This document shows positions 23,747 to 33,200 of a DNA stretch of 64,000 nt, piece by piece (the stretch's first letter is position 1; every line of letters starts with the position of its first letter). The notes beneath the pieces are model-generated. The model was not told where the DNA came from. It made no database searches and saw only the letters and a program-made list of their open reading frames with translations. The DNA is from Siphonodentalium dalli (taxonomy: Eukaryota > Mollusca > Scaphopoda > Gadilida > Siphonodentaliidae). The position numbers and the translations under genes are program-made. The DNA is taken from NCBI GenBank assembly GCA_032622095.1, contig CP136069.1, positions 86,326,958 through 86,390,957 on the forward strand. The letters are read 5' to 3'.

Positions 23747-26700
23747 TTACGTCTGTTTGCTGATGGTAGCTGCTCGGAAATTATGCAGCTCGAAAATCAT
23801 TGCTCGACTGATATGTTCGATCTTTTGAACCAGGTCCCAGTTATTACCGATTAGGTTGGAAATTCTAATATGGGTACAGTCGAGTAAGCAGTGCAGCATT
23901 AACTGTTCAGAACAACTAATCTCCTCTGCAACATCTGGACAGCAACCATTGGAAAGTAGATTCTTCATCGCCTTAATGTGATTACTTCGAACTTCTTCAC
24001 TAGCTGAGCACTCAAGAAGAAAGTGCTCACGATTTTCTGGCTTTTCCTTACATAGCAGACAGGTTGGAGAGACTTCAAACTGGTTGAATTGGTGTCTATT
24101 TGCTTGAAGTATGTATGTTCCCGTGACTAGTTTTGCTTTCACCATCGCCTTCTTCACTTCCCTTTCATTTGCTGGTACGCTCTTCCATAGTGTATGACTC
24201 TCAGCTGTCGGGTGACTTTGTAGACTTAAAAATCTCAACGAAGGTTTACTTTGCATCTCCTCGGTCCATAATGTGTTGAAATAGCTATCGACAGCTGAGT
24301 CCATCTGTCTTTTCCAAGTTGCCTTGTCCAGAGGATTCTTAATAATGTCGAAGGCGGATGGGAGTTGGTATTTTGCCAGCACTCTTCTTATGTATGAAAA
24401 CCAGCTTCTGTCACCGATGTCCTTAACAGCAAGCTGTCTGTTGGCAAGTTTATGCTCGGGTGAGTTAACTCGCATAGCCACTCTATGGAACAGTGTTAAG
24501 GCATTCTTTTCTATACTGGCCGTGATCGGGAGGGTACCCACAAGCATATAGGCTGCAACGTTCGGACATCTGGATGGTAAATTTTGCAAATCCTTGATAA
24601 GACCCATTTCGTATTTCTTCAGAGCTTGCTGCTCTCCTTCAAGTAGTGTCATCACTTCCAGCCCGTAAGTAATCCGTGGTCTACCAAACAAGGTATACAG
24701 CCTGTATGATAGGTATGGGTTAATTCCATTCTTCCCATGTAGGCCTGCTCCCAGGATAGCATACAGAGATCTTCTACCTTTCTGGATCCGTTGGTCTATC
24801 ATATCACTCTTTTGATTAGAGCGGGTCAACCCCAGATGTACCGTTCTGTTTGTCTCTCTGATTGTATCTTCTCCCATCTTCCATTCATCGTGCTCATTCA
24901 TTCTCTTTTTGGATGCATTGAAGATAACAATGTCGCTTTTCGTAGGGTTGATCGTCACTCTATCTTTAGAGGAGATATTGTGTACTGTGTCGAGTGAGAG
25001 TTGTAAATCCTCCGGGTTTGTCGCTAGTATTGCTATGTCATCGGCTACTACAGGAGCACCAAGGTAGATACTGCCAATGGAAACTCCGATCCTATTTGAC
25101 TCCAGAGTATTGATGAGATCGTTGTTATATCTTTTATATAGTGCTGGTGAGAGTTTATCCCCTTGTCGAATACCTTGACCAGTGTTGAATGTGTCGCCAA
25201 GTAGTCCATTCCATTTGATCCGCGTGCATGCTTGAGTTTGTAGCATGTTGATGAGGATCCACATGGTACCTCTCACCCCGCTGTGAAATAGTTTCCTCAT
25301 AAGATGGTGATGGCTCACTTTGTCGAAGGCTTTGGCAGCGTCCAGCGTCACCAGAGCAATGGGCTTTTTCATCTCTTTGGATTCATTTATTACCTCGGAA
25401 ACTATTAGAGCTGCATGGGCTGGCGAGCTGTTTTCCGTGAAGCCAGATTGTAGTTGATTTTGTGAGTTGTTCAGGGTGTTGCATATTCGTTTGTAAATGA
25501 TGTCCTCTAGAATTTTACTTATTACTGGTGTTACTGTAATTCCCCTGTAATTTCCTGGCAGCTTCTTATCCTTTTCTTTCTTGAGTATTGGTGTTAAGAG
25601 TCCATCCTTCAGGATTTCAGGAACAGATTTGAGAGCCACTATGTCGTTAATGATGTCCGTGACTGCACATGTAATACTCCAACCCCCGAGTTTGAGATGC
25701 TCGGCTGTCAATCCAAGGTAATCAGCAGCTTTTCCATTAGACAGTCTACGTATAGCCCTATCAACTTCAGAGGGGTCGACTACTGGCGACAGTGAGGTAT
25801 CTTCAGCTTCGGCTTCAACTATGGATTGGATTACCAGCTGCTCCATTTTAACTGTCTCATCAAATTCCTTACTGAAGGCAGAATTTTCCTCTGGGGTGGC
25901 AAGATTGCTGAAATGGTCGGTCCAACCGTTGAGTATATCCTCCTCATCTTCAAGTAGTTGATTATTGACGACTAGCTGTTGGGTAGATGTTGTTGTATTC
26001 ACTCTCTGCTTCCTGACCAGTTTGAAGAAGGCTTTACTATCCATCTCTGATGTTGTCATAATCTCCTCATAGTAAGCAACCCTTTTTTGTGCTTCTTGTT
26101 GTCTTTGGAGCTGTCGAAACATTTTTTTAGCGGCTTTCATAGTATCGTATTCCATTCCTCCGACTCTTCCTTGCGTCTTCCATTTGTAGAAGGCCATTTT
26201 AGCCTTATTGCATGCTTCCTTAATCTCCGCGCTCCAGTGCCTTGCCCTGTTTGAAAGATTTTTTGATGGTTTGGGTTGTCTAGGAATATTGTTGTCAGCG
26301 GCTGTATGTAGGACATGACTCAGTTGAATCACCTTTTGATTTATGTCGTGTGTGTATGCGGCTGGTTCATTATCTAATCCTGATATGGATATTAATTCTT
26401 CCACAGATGCTAGGTAGCCCGCTTTGTCGCATTTTGCCCAGGACGGTTTCTTTGTTGCTGCTTGTGTTGGTGGCTTATCTACTCCATTCTGCAAGTTCCT
26501 TGTTGTTGACATTTTCGTACAAGTATGAATAGTAGCAGATATTAATGAATGATCTGATGTGTTGCACGCTTCTCTGCCCATGTTGACGATATTGATGAGG
26601 AAGTCTTTGCATAAGTTACATGACAGCAGGAAATAGTCGATGAGGGATGAATTCTTGCCATCGTGATGATAGAATGTTGGAGTAGTTGGGTAATCTTGAG

Positions 26701-27586
26701 GTAGAATCAACTTGACATCTAATTTCAGGTTCCTTAGAGCAGAATCGTTCTCATTGGGAGGCTCCCGGTGAAGTGAGCCGTTAAGGTCGCCTGCGACGAT
26801 GATTAGATGAGAGTCCTGATATTTTAAGACGATCTCACGGACAGCATCTAGACAGCCAACATAGATTGATTTGTTAGAGTTATTTCCTCGACTGGGTAGG
26901 TAGCAGTTGATAATACAGACTGGCCATGGGTTGGTATCCAGTCGTATAGCGCAGATGCTTTTATTGCCGTCAGGAAGCTTCTTGACAAGTGTGTCTAAAC
27001 TCTTCTTCCATATGATAGAGACACCACCATATCCTCTGATTCTCTCCTTGTGGTTGATCGGGTCGTCCTCATCTACGTATCTTGAGAAGTGATTGTGATT
27101 GTTTCCGATAATTTTATTTATTTCTTCTTCTTCAAATTTGAACATCCAATGTTCTTGTAGTAGTAGGATGTCATATTTATGTAGCATTTCATTTAAATAT
27201 ACATGATTTCCTCTGATGTTCTGCACATTGATTGACGCCAAGGTGGTTGAGACTGTTTTGACACATTCCTCGGTGGACTGTTCATTGATTGGTATTGGGC
27301 TTGATGGTGTACATTGTGATTTGACTGTGAGTTTTGATGGTGGAGGTTGGGATGTGTCGTTTGGGGATTGTCTGTGTGTATTGTCCGTCGGCGTGGATAT
27401 TGACTGTGGCATGTCACTTGGATAGACTGATCGGTTGTTATCGTGCTTTGATATTTCCTGGGGTATTTCCTCCTCTCGGGTAAATTTTCCTGAGGTGTTT
27501 GTTTCATGGAGTTTTGCTGCTGATTTAATGGCGGCCCCTGAAGATCCACTTCCCTTCCATACTGTATGTTTGGGTTTGCTATACAT
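23747..27586 (-). CDS. LINE ORF2: endonuclease and reverse transcriptase
   Basis: The frame extends upstream to 27679 from a TTG; the first ATG is at 27586, giving 1279 residues. Residues about 114-350 are an apurinic-type endonuclease, with NVQNIRG, LLLQEHW, AGDLNGS, SLIDYFLLS and TSDHSL carrying the catalytic Glu, Asp/Asn and Asp-His. The reverse transcriptase spans about 600-890, with NYRGITVTPVISKILE, LDAAKAFDKV, GIRQGDKLSP and the catalytic box VADD at 847-850, where most LINEs have F/YADD. A C-x2-C...H-x4-C zinc knuckle (CLLCKEKPENREHFLLEC) follows at about 1174-1191. The enzyme nicks target DNA and primes cDNA synthesis on it. Its first 131 codons overlap the end of ORF1 in another frame. 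No stop or frameshift is visible. Confidence 0.9.
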   Translation of the reverse strand: MYSKPKHTVWKGSGSSGAAIKSAAKLHETNTSGKFTREEEIPQEISKHDNNRSVYPSDMPQSISTPTDNTHRQSPNDTSQPPPSKLTVKSQCTPSSPIPINEQSTEECVKTVSTTLASINVQNIRGNHVYLNEMLHKYDILLLQEHWMFKFEEEEINKIIGNNHNHFSRYVDEDDPINHKERIRGYGGVSIIWKKSLDTLVKKLPDGNKSICAIRLDTNPWPVCIINCYLPSRGNNSNKSIYVGCLDAVREIVLKYQDSHLIIVAGDLNGSLHREPPNENDSALRNLKLDVKLILPQDYPTTPTFYHHDGKNSSLIDYFLLSCNLCKDFLINIVNMGREACNTSDHSLISATIHTCTKMSTTRNLQNGVDKPPTQAATKKPSWAKCDKAGYLASVEELISISGLDNEPAAYTHDINQKVIQLSHVLHTAADNNIPRQPKPSKNLSNRARHWSAEIKEACNKAKMAFYKWKTQGRVGGMEYDTMKAAKKMFRQLQRQQEAQKRVAYYEEIMTTSEMDSKAFFKLVRKQRVNTTTSTQQLVVNNQLLEDEEDILNGWTDHFSNLATPEENSAFSKEFDETVKMEQLVIQSIVEAEAEDTSLSPVVDPSEVDRAIRRLSNGKAADYLGLTAEHLKLGGWSITCAVTDIINDIVALKSVPEILKDGLLTPILKKEKDKKLPGNYRGITVTPVISKILEDIIYKRICNTLNNSQNQLQSGFTENSSPAHAALIVSEVINESKEMKKPIALVTLDAAKAFDKVSHHHLMRKLFHSGVRGTMWILINMLQTQACTRIKWNGLLGDTFNTGQGIRQGDKLSPALYKRYNNDLINTLESNRIGVSIGSIYLGAPVVADDIAILATNPEDLQLSLDTVHNISSKDRVTINPTKSDIVIFNASKKRMNEHDEWKMGEDTIRETNRTVHLGLTRSNQKSDMIDQRIQKGRRSLYAILGAGLHGKNGINPYLSYRLYTLFGRPRITYGLEVMTLLEGEQQALKKYEMGLIKDLQNLPSRCPNVAAYMLVGTLPITASIEKNALTLFHRVAMRVNSPEHKLANRQLAVKDIGDRSWFSYIRRVLAKYQLPSAFDIIKNPLDKATWKRQMDSAVDSYFNTLWTEEMQSKPSLRFLSLQSHPTAESHTLWKSVPANEREVKKAMVKAKLVTGTYILQANRHQFNQFEVSPTCLLCKEKPENREHFLLECSASEEVRSNHIKAMKNLLSNGCCPDVAEEISCSEQLMLHCLLDCTHIRISNLIGNNWDLVQKIEHISRAMIFELHNFRAATISKQT

Positions 27587-29535
27587 TCGTTTCTCAGCCT
27601 CGGTGGTAAGTTGGGCTTGTGTTTCCTTGTCGCTTTTATCTTCTTTTGGATACGCGTTGAAGCATTTATGTTGTTCCAATCCTTGAAGGGACTCTTCTGG
27701 ATTACCGGTTTGTGATAGGATTGATTCGGTATGGAGGTGTTGGTTGAGGCTCGGCCATGCCCTAAAAAATGATGCTGATGTTGATAGGAACCATTTTCCT
27801 CCGTTTCGGGTTGGGTATGTGAAATATTTTGGTAATCATAAGGCCCTCGTTGATTCTGCAATCTGGTCATAGCATTGTAGTTGGATGTTGCATGATCATT
27901 GTAGTTCATTTCTTCTGGGCGATACACAGGACCTGGAGTTTTTGTACGCGTATGTGATGAAGGAAAGGAATGGAAATCTTTCTGATGACGACTAGCATTA
28001 TCGTATTTGTTTTGTTCGATAATAAGTTTACAACTCCTCTGTTCCAACTGCAGTAGCTTCATCTCGGTCGACAGCTGCTCTATTTTGGTGAGTAGTAGAT
28101 CCATGTTCAAGCTTGGTTGTACGTACACAGCTTCTTGTCCAATGCTCTTCAATGTTTCGGGTATCATATCTGCAGCTACTTTGATTTTAAGTGTAGCAAT
28201 AGTTTTATCCTTTTCCGTGTTGAGGTCTTCCAGTCTTATTATTTCTGCCCTACAGGCTGTGATTTGTTTTGCAGCCTCCTCAGCCTTGAACTCTATTTTC
28301 GATGGCTTCTTCTTTGCAACACGCTTTATATGAGTCTGAGCGCCCGCAGGAACCTCTTCTTCGTTGACATTGGAGGTGACTGTCTGACTTCCGTTCTGAG
28401 AGTTTTCAACGGTAGTATTTACTGTTTGGTGGACATGTTGTGCAGTTATTTTGTTAATTGTTGCACCGTTGGTTACTGGATCGTCGTCAACAGCATTATC
28501 TTGCTGCATGAGTGGTTCGATATCTAAATGAGTGTCTTCCGCAAGTTCTAAGGAGTCTGTTTGTATAAGTTTACAGCTTGCACATGTAAAGTCTAAGTCT
28601 ATGTCGGTGATAGCATACACTTCGTATTCATCATCGCTGAGATGCTGGCATTCAATATGGTACCAAGATAGGCATTTACAACATTCTATGGTTTTGCCAA
28701 CCAGATCCTTCTTGCAGATTGGGCACTCGTCGATTGTGCACTCACTAGTGTTCCCTGAGAAATTAAGATCTTCACTTGCAGGGTGTGCCGTTTGGTCATT
28801 CAAATGAGATATTTGTATCAGCTTCTTAACTTCGGTGATGGAGTCATCCAGAGATTTTCGCATCCGCTTCTTGACTTCGGTGATGGAATCGTCCAGAGAA
28901 GATTCGGATGAAGTGACTGGTTTTGGGTGTAGAGGGTGGTCTATCTGTAGCATCATATCAGTACTAGACTTAGCACAACACTGCGATGAAATTTGATTGA
29001 AGCTGTCGGTGATCAGTTGTTTTGTTATTTCTTTCAACCGCATATATCGCTTGCTCGTGTTAATTTTCAAGAGTATTTGGTTGTGGTCCTCAACAAATAG
29101 GTCTGCATGCTTTCCATTAACCATAAATTTGTATTGTGTTAGGTAAAACATTATCGTGTATCGGAGACATCCTGACCTGTCCTGTCCTGTCCTGTTGAAT
29201 ATCTGCAATTTGTGTTCCGGGTTTTTTACTTCAGTCAAATCTGTTCGTACTTCACTCTTGATCTTATATACCCCGGCTTCATCTGCTTTTATATCTTCAT
29301 AGTACTGTAAAGCTGTAGCTGTATATAACTCAAATGCCTTCTTGTTTAATGTATATATATGGTTCCCGGCTTTCACTGTGTGGTCTATTTCTTCTCTACT
29401 TTCCGCAGTTTTACTCTTCTTGATAGATTTTTTATCATTCAGCTTATAAGACTTCTTCCCACCATTAACATTTTGAAACTTCACCTGCAGTCGACTGCTC
29501 CTCCTCTCATACAGTAACTCGCTGCACTCAGCCAT
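27193..29535 (-). CDS. LINE ORF1 protein with PHD finger and coiled coil
   Basis: The open frame reaches 29589 from a GTG. I take the ATG at 29535 (AAAATGG, good context), which gives 780 residues. An N-terminal domain includes YTIMFYLTQYKFMVNGKHAD, a block seen in other LINE ORF1 proteins. A 14-residue duplication (SLDDSITEVKK twice) lies near residues 215-245. Residues 271-321 form a PHD-type C4HC3 finger: CPIC, CCKC, YHIEC and CASC. Residues about 408-512 are rich in heptad-like Leu/Ile with charged residues and probably form a coiled coil. The C-terminal third is Gln-, Asn-, His- and Pro-rich with basic patches, suited to RNA binding. It is expected to coat the element RNA. It overlaps ORF2 by 394 bp. 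Confidence 0.85.
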   Translation of the reverse strand: MAECSELLYERRSSRLQVKFQNVNGGKKSYKLNDKKSIKKSKTAESREEIDHTVKAGNHIYTLNKKAFELYTATALQYYEDIKADEAGVYKIKSEVRTDLTEVKNPEHKLQIFNRTGQDRSGCLRYTIMFYLTQYKFMVNGKHADLFVEDHNQILLKINTSKRYMRLKEITKQLITDSFNQISSQCCAKSSTDMMLQIDHPLHPKPVTSSESSLDDSITEVKKRMRKSLDDSITEVKKLIQISHLNDQTAHPASEDLNFSGNTSECTIDECPICKKDLVGKTIECCKCLSWYHIECQHLSDDEYEVYAITDIDLDFTCASCKLIQTDSLELAEDTHLDIEPLMQQDNAVDDDPVTNGATINKITAQHVHQTVNTTVENSQNGSQTVTSNVNEEEVPAGAQTHIKRVAKKKPSKIEFKAEEAAKQITACRAEIIRLEDLNTEKDKTIATLKIKVAADMIPETLKSIGQEAVYVQPSLNMDLLLTKIEQLSTEMKLLQLEQRSCKLIIEQNKYDNASRHQKDFHSFPSSHTRTKTPGPVYRPEEMNYNDHATSNYNAMTRLQNQRGPYDYQNISHTQPETEENGSYQHQHHFLGHGRASTNTSIPNQSYHKPVIQKSPFKDWNNINASTRIQKKIKATRKHKPNLPPRLRNECIANPNIQYGREVDLQGPPLNQQQNSMKQTPQENLPERRKYPRKYQSTITTDQSIQVTCHSQYPRRRTIHTDNPQTTHPNLHHQNSQSNHNVHHQAQYQSMNSPPRNVSKQSQPPWRQSMCRTSEEIMYI

Positions 29536-29600
29536 TTTACTGGGTGGTTGAACTTGAAAGTTGATGACTAAAAAGGAAGACTGCACCACTCGCTCAAATG

Positions 29601-30085
29601 TACATCAAAATGTTATTGTAATTTCACCTCATTAATCTTTGACACTTACTAGCATATCACCGATGAAAAGCGATCACATTTAACGCGAATAAATTCAAAA
29701 TCAACAGAGCATGATCAGACACCTGACCCGGTGGAAATATTCGCGTAGAAAGACCTTGATTCTTGAATTATATTATTGTTTATAAAATGTTCAAAACTAG
29801 CTACTTTTCCTATCACTGTTAGTAGGGTTAGTCTTGTGAGTAGCAGTAAGAATGACTGAGGAGTGAGGTCTCAGAAAGTGGATATACCAGAAATTGATCA
29901 GTAATATGCTCTTAAAACCAGTTTGTCAGACAACTTGTGATAAATCGGGGGTGATTGTTCGTCTGTCTTCTATAAATAATCACAAAATCCGGAAATCGAA
30001 ATAGCAATTTCCCGGAATGAGAAAAGACGAAAACCGTTGTTTCTTGAAGCTGAGTTGGCTACATCCGGTGTACGACTTTACAGTG
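29601..30085. promoter_or_regulatory. Presumed DDX24 promoter and 5' UTR region
   Basis: About 500 bp separate the LINE ORF1 start (minus strand) from the DDX24 start codon (plus strand). No TATA box is evident. The region must hold both the DDX24 transcription start and the 5' end of the LINE unless DDX24 has an upstream non-coding exon elsewhere. This is inference from position only. Confidence 0.35.
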
Positions 30086-30250
30086 ATGGCGAAAATTTTG
30101 CACGTGAACCCGAAGGGGAAGTGGAAAAAAGTCGACTTCTCTGCTAATAATGCAATTCCTGGTCTTGGAGATCTTGTCTCATTCGAGGAGTTGACCGATT
30201 ACACCATTTTGGACAGTGTCAGTATTGACAATAATTCATACCGCAAAATG
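30086..30250 (+). CDS. DDX24: DDX24 exon 1
   Basis: 55 codons starting MAKILHVNPKGKWKKVDF and including GDLVSFEELTDYTIL, matching the human N-terminal segment with GKWKEV and FEELTDY. The donor (GTATCG at 30251) is weak but leaves phase 0, which fits exon 2. The helicase core starts 24 kb downstream, so automatic annotation could miss this exon. Confidence 0.78.
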
Positions 30251-33200
30251 GTATCGTATTTCTGAATTTCAAAATTGAAATAAATATTATTACCTGGTAA
30301 TGTGGTATTGTGGTAAGGCTGGTTAACTTAGTGGTTACCACTTCCACTAAGTTCCAGGCTGGCATTCAATTTAATTATTGACCCAACAAATTGAGACAGT
30401 CAGGTCTGTCTCTAGTCTGACCAGACGTGGTAATATGGCTATGGCCATCCACGTCTGACCGCGGCGGCGCATCAGCTTAGACGGCTATCTAATTTTTCTA
30501 AATACACTTAATTTTACGAATCAACTAACATAGTCATTAATGTTAACACTATTGCAATATATATTAGCTCTGACACCTACCAGAACGTGTGTATAATTCC
30601 GTAATAATTTAATCCAAAAATCCAGTCGGAAAACATGTTGACAAAATGTGGTTAAATGGCCGAAGCAGGAGGAGCTAACATATCACATGACTACGTGCGT
30701 CTCGTGCATGGCAAACATGATTCTGCAACTCGCATTACTGTACCAGGATGTTAACAGTACGCATGTGTAACAAATTGGAGTTGGTAATTTGTAAAACTAC
30801 ACGCATGCGCAGATTGTAGTTCCCCTCAACTTGAATTGTATCAGGGCAACCTGAATTGTACACTCAATGTGAACGCATGTGATTACCTTGCCGTGCGCAC
30901 GGGGAACTCACAGGGGGATTCATGAAATTACGGGTCACACGCAATGGTCGACGAACACACGACATGTCTGTGTTTACGTTCTGTTATCTGTCAGATTTTA
31001 AGGATAAATGACACGTAGGTGAGTGGATGGTTTCATACTTGTATTTGTATTTAGTTGATAAATACATATGCGTTGGTCCTAATTGTTACTTTTATAGGAA
31101 TTATAACCGCCTATGTTGTTTGACGCACGCCATGGATCTTTGATGGCGTAAGCCATGACACAAAGATCAAATGGATCTAGTCTGTCTCATGTGCAAATCT
31201 AACTATATATATACCTGAATACAGGAGAAGTCGGGCCCCGTGCGAAGTCGGTCACATAGTCAGGTCTGGCAAATGTGAGAATACAGCTACAATAGCTGTA
31301 TTCAGCTAGCTGTATCCAGCTATATATTATACTCTCAAACCGGCTGTTTTTCGATAATAAACTAGAAGCGCTAATTTGCACATCAAAATTAGGCTACCCT
31401 ATTCTCCGGCCACCCTCAACCAAATCAAAATCGTCGCTTGTGTTCTGACAAAGTGTTGCCTTTTGTCGGCACGGCGATGGTGATTATGTGTGAAAACTTA
31501 CTATGGCGGTCGATGTCGGTCATAACGGTTAATAACTCTCTTATGCAATGCGGAATACCTTGAAAAATACATTAAATACAATATTTATCACCGAAGATGG
31601 AACATCTTAATCATTCCCGGAAGTATCAATATGATGCTGCTAAAACGCAGTTTGGTTGGTGCGTTAAAACAGGTAAAAAGGGGAACATCTCTAGCCAGAG
31701 TTTAACCGAGCGAGTTCCACTCACTGCTTGAGCTGATTCTCTCCAAAAATACGGAAACGCATACTTGTATGTCGAATCGCGAAAATACAAATACCAATGT
31801 TATGTTTAGTAAGTTTTCACACATTATATATTTTCCCGCCAAAACAGATTGAATAGTTCTGACTTGCTAACGACCAGGACTTCATGTTTGAAATACTTCA
31901 GAAATTATATAAGTCGCATTTTCATTTCAGTTGTCCCTATGTTGCGCCATACATTTGCAATATGCCGCACAATATCTGTATATACAGTTATGAATAGTTA
32001 CCAGTATCGCTCACAAACCGCTAGTGGTATGTAATTCTAAATGCTTGATATAGGTACACCATTCTAACGCCCCCTACCGGTTTAGCATCGGGAAGAAGTA
32101 AACGAGTATTTGGGATGAAATTGATCTTTATTTTATAAGTTAGTTAATGAATGCATTTGCAGAAAATAGTCCCCAGAATATTTACTGACATCGACCACCG
32201 TAGTAAGTTTTCACACAAAATCAGAATTGCCGTGTCGACAAAAGGCAACACTTTGTCAGAACACAAGCGACGATTTTGATTTGGTTGAGGCCTTGAGGGT
32301 GACCGGAGAATATGGTAGCCTAATTTTGATGCGCAAATTAGCGCTTCTAGTTTATTATCGAAAAACAGCCGGTTTGAGAGTATAATATATAGCTGAATAC
32401 AGCTAGGTTAGCTGAATACAGCTATTGTAGCTGTATTCTCACATTTGCCAGACCTGATAGTATGTGACATACGAAGACGGTAGCCACATTACCTCCCCCG
32501 AGATGTCGCTCGTAAGCTGACTTCCGGTATTAAAAAAAAGGCAACCCGACCAAGGAACCGGAGCGGGGTGTTGCAATCTATGGAATCACATGACACTCAA
32601 TCTTGATAGATCTTTTTGGTTTTCGCGCTAAAACGAAAGCTGAATAAATAAGCTTTCACCACAGTCCTAGGTAGTGTTGAAACGATTAGTGAATTTCAGA
32701 GTCGACTAGTCGAGACCCAAAAGTCGCATTGCGTCGACTAGTCGGTACCCGATATCAAAACTTTCAAACATAACATGGTACGGAAAATTCATCGTAATGA
32801 TGACTGATGCGATGACGGTCTATTGCATAGTGCATTTCCCTGCATAGACACCAATTAATTTGGGAAATAATACTGTAAACATCTTGATATTTATCCAACA
32901 CACTGAATGTAATTATATAATTAGACATGTGGTGGATAATGATTAGAAACTCGATCATTTATACAGGTTTTAAATTTAATATCTGCGTTCGAGATTTCGT
33001 TTAGTCACGTGATCACCAATAAACCGGTGCCGAGCGGTGTCACTATAAAATGTTAATGTTCTGACTAAATACGCCCTATAGAATAGGCTATGTTGTAGAA
33101 TACGATAGTCAGTATCATTTATATACGGTAGCAACAATGATGTCACCTTAAGCAACCTTCAATTGATCAATTGAAATATACACAGTGTCTAGATCAAATC

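Larger units (their letters stand above)
23365..29600 (-). mobile_element. Apparently full-length two-ORF LINE with PHD-finger ORF1
   Basis: A non-LTR retrotransposon on the minus strand has ORF1 (27193-29535), ORF2 (23747-27586) and a 3' UTR of about 380 bp. The UTR ends in a (CCAA)n tail, read as (GGTT)n at 23365-23384 on the plus strand. Both ORFs are long and uninterrupted, so the copy is young and possibly active. PHD fingers in ORF1 are known from CR1-like LINEs, but the ORF2 core differs enough that I leave the clade open. The exact 5' end is not resolved and lies between about 29540 and the DDX24 first exon. Confidence 0.85.

Noticed and set aside
28007-28807. Plus-strand ORFs of 91-136 codons
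   Set aside because: They are antisense to the PHD and coiled-coil coding part of the LINE ORF1.
30017-30085. Upstream in-frame ATG as the DDX24 start
   Set aside because: It remains possible, but the intervening 23 residues show no similarity to known DDX24, and the ATG at 30086 has the better context.
30310-30375. tRNA-like SINE head near the start of DDX24 intron 1
   Set aside because: An A-box-like phrase exists, but there is no acceptable B box and no tail.
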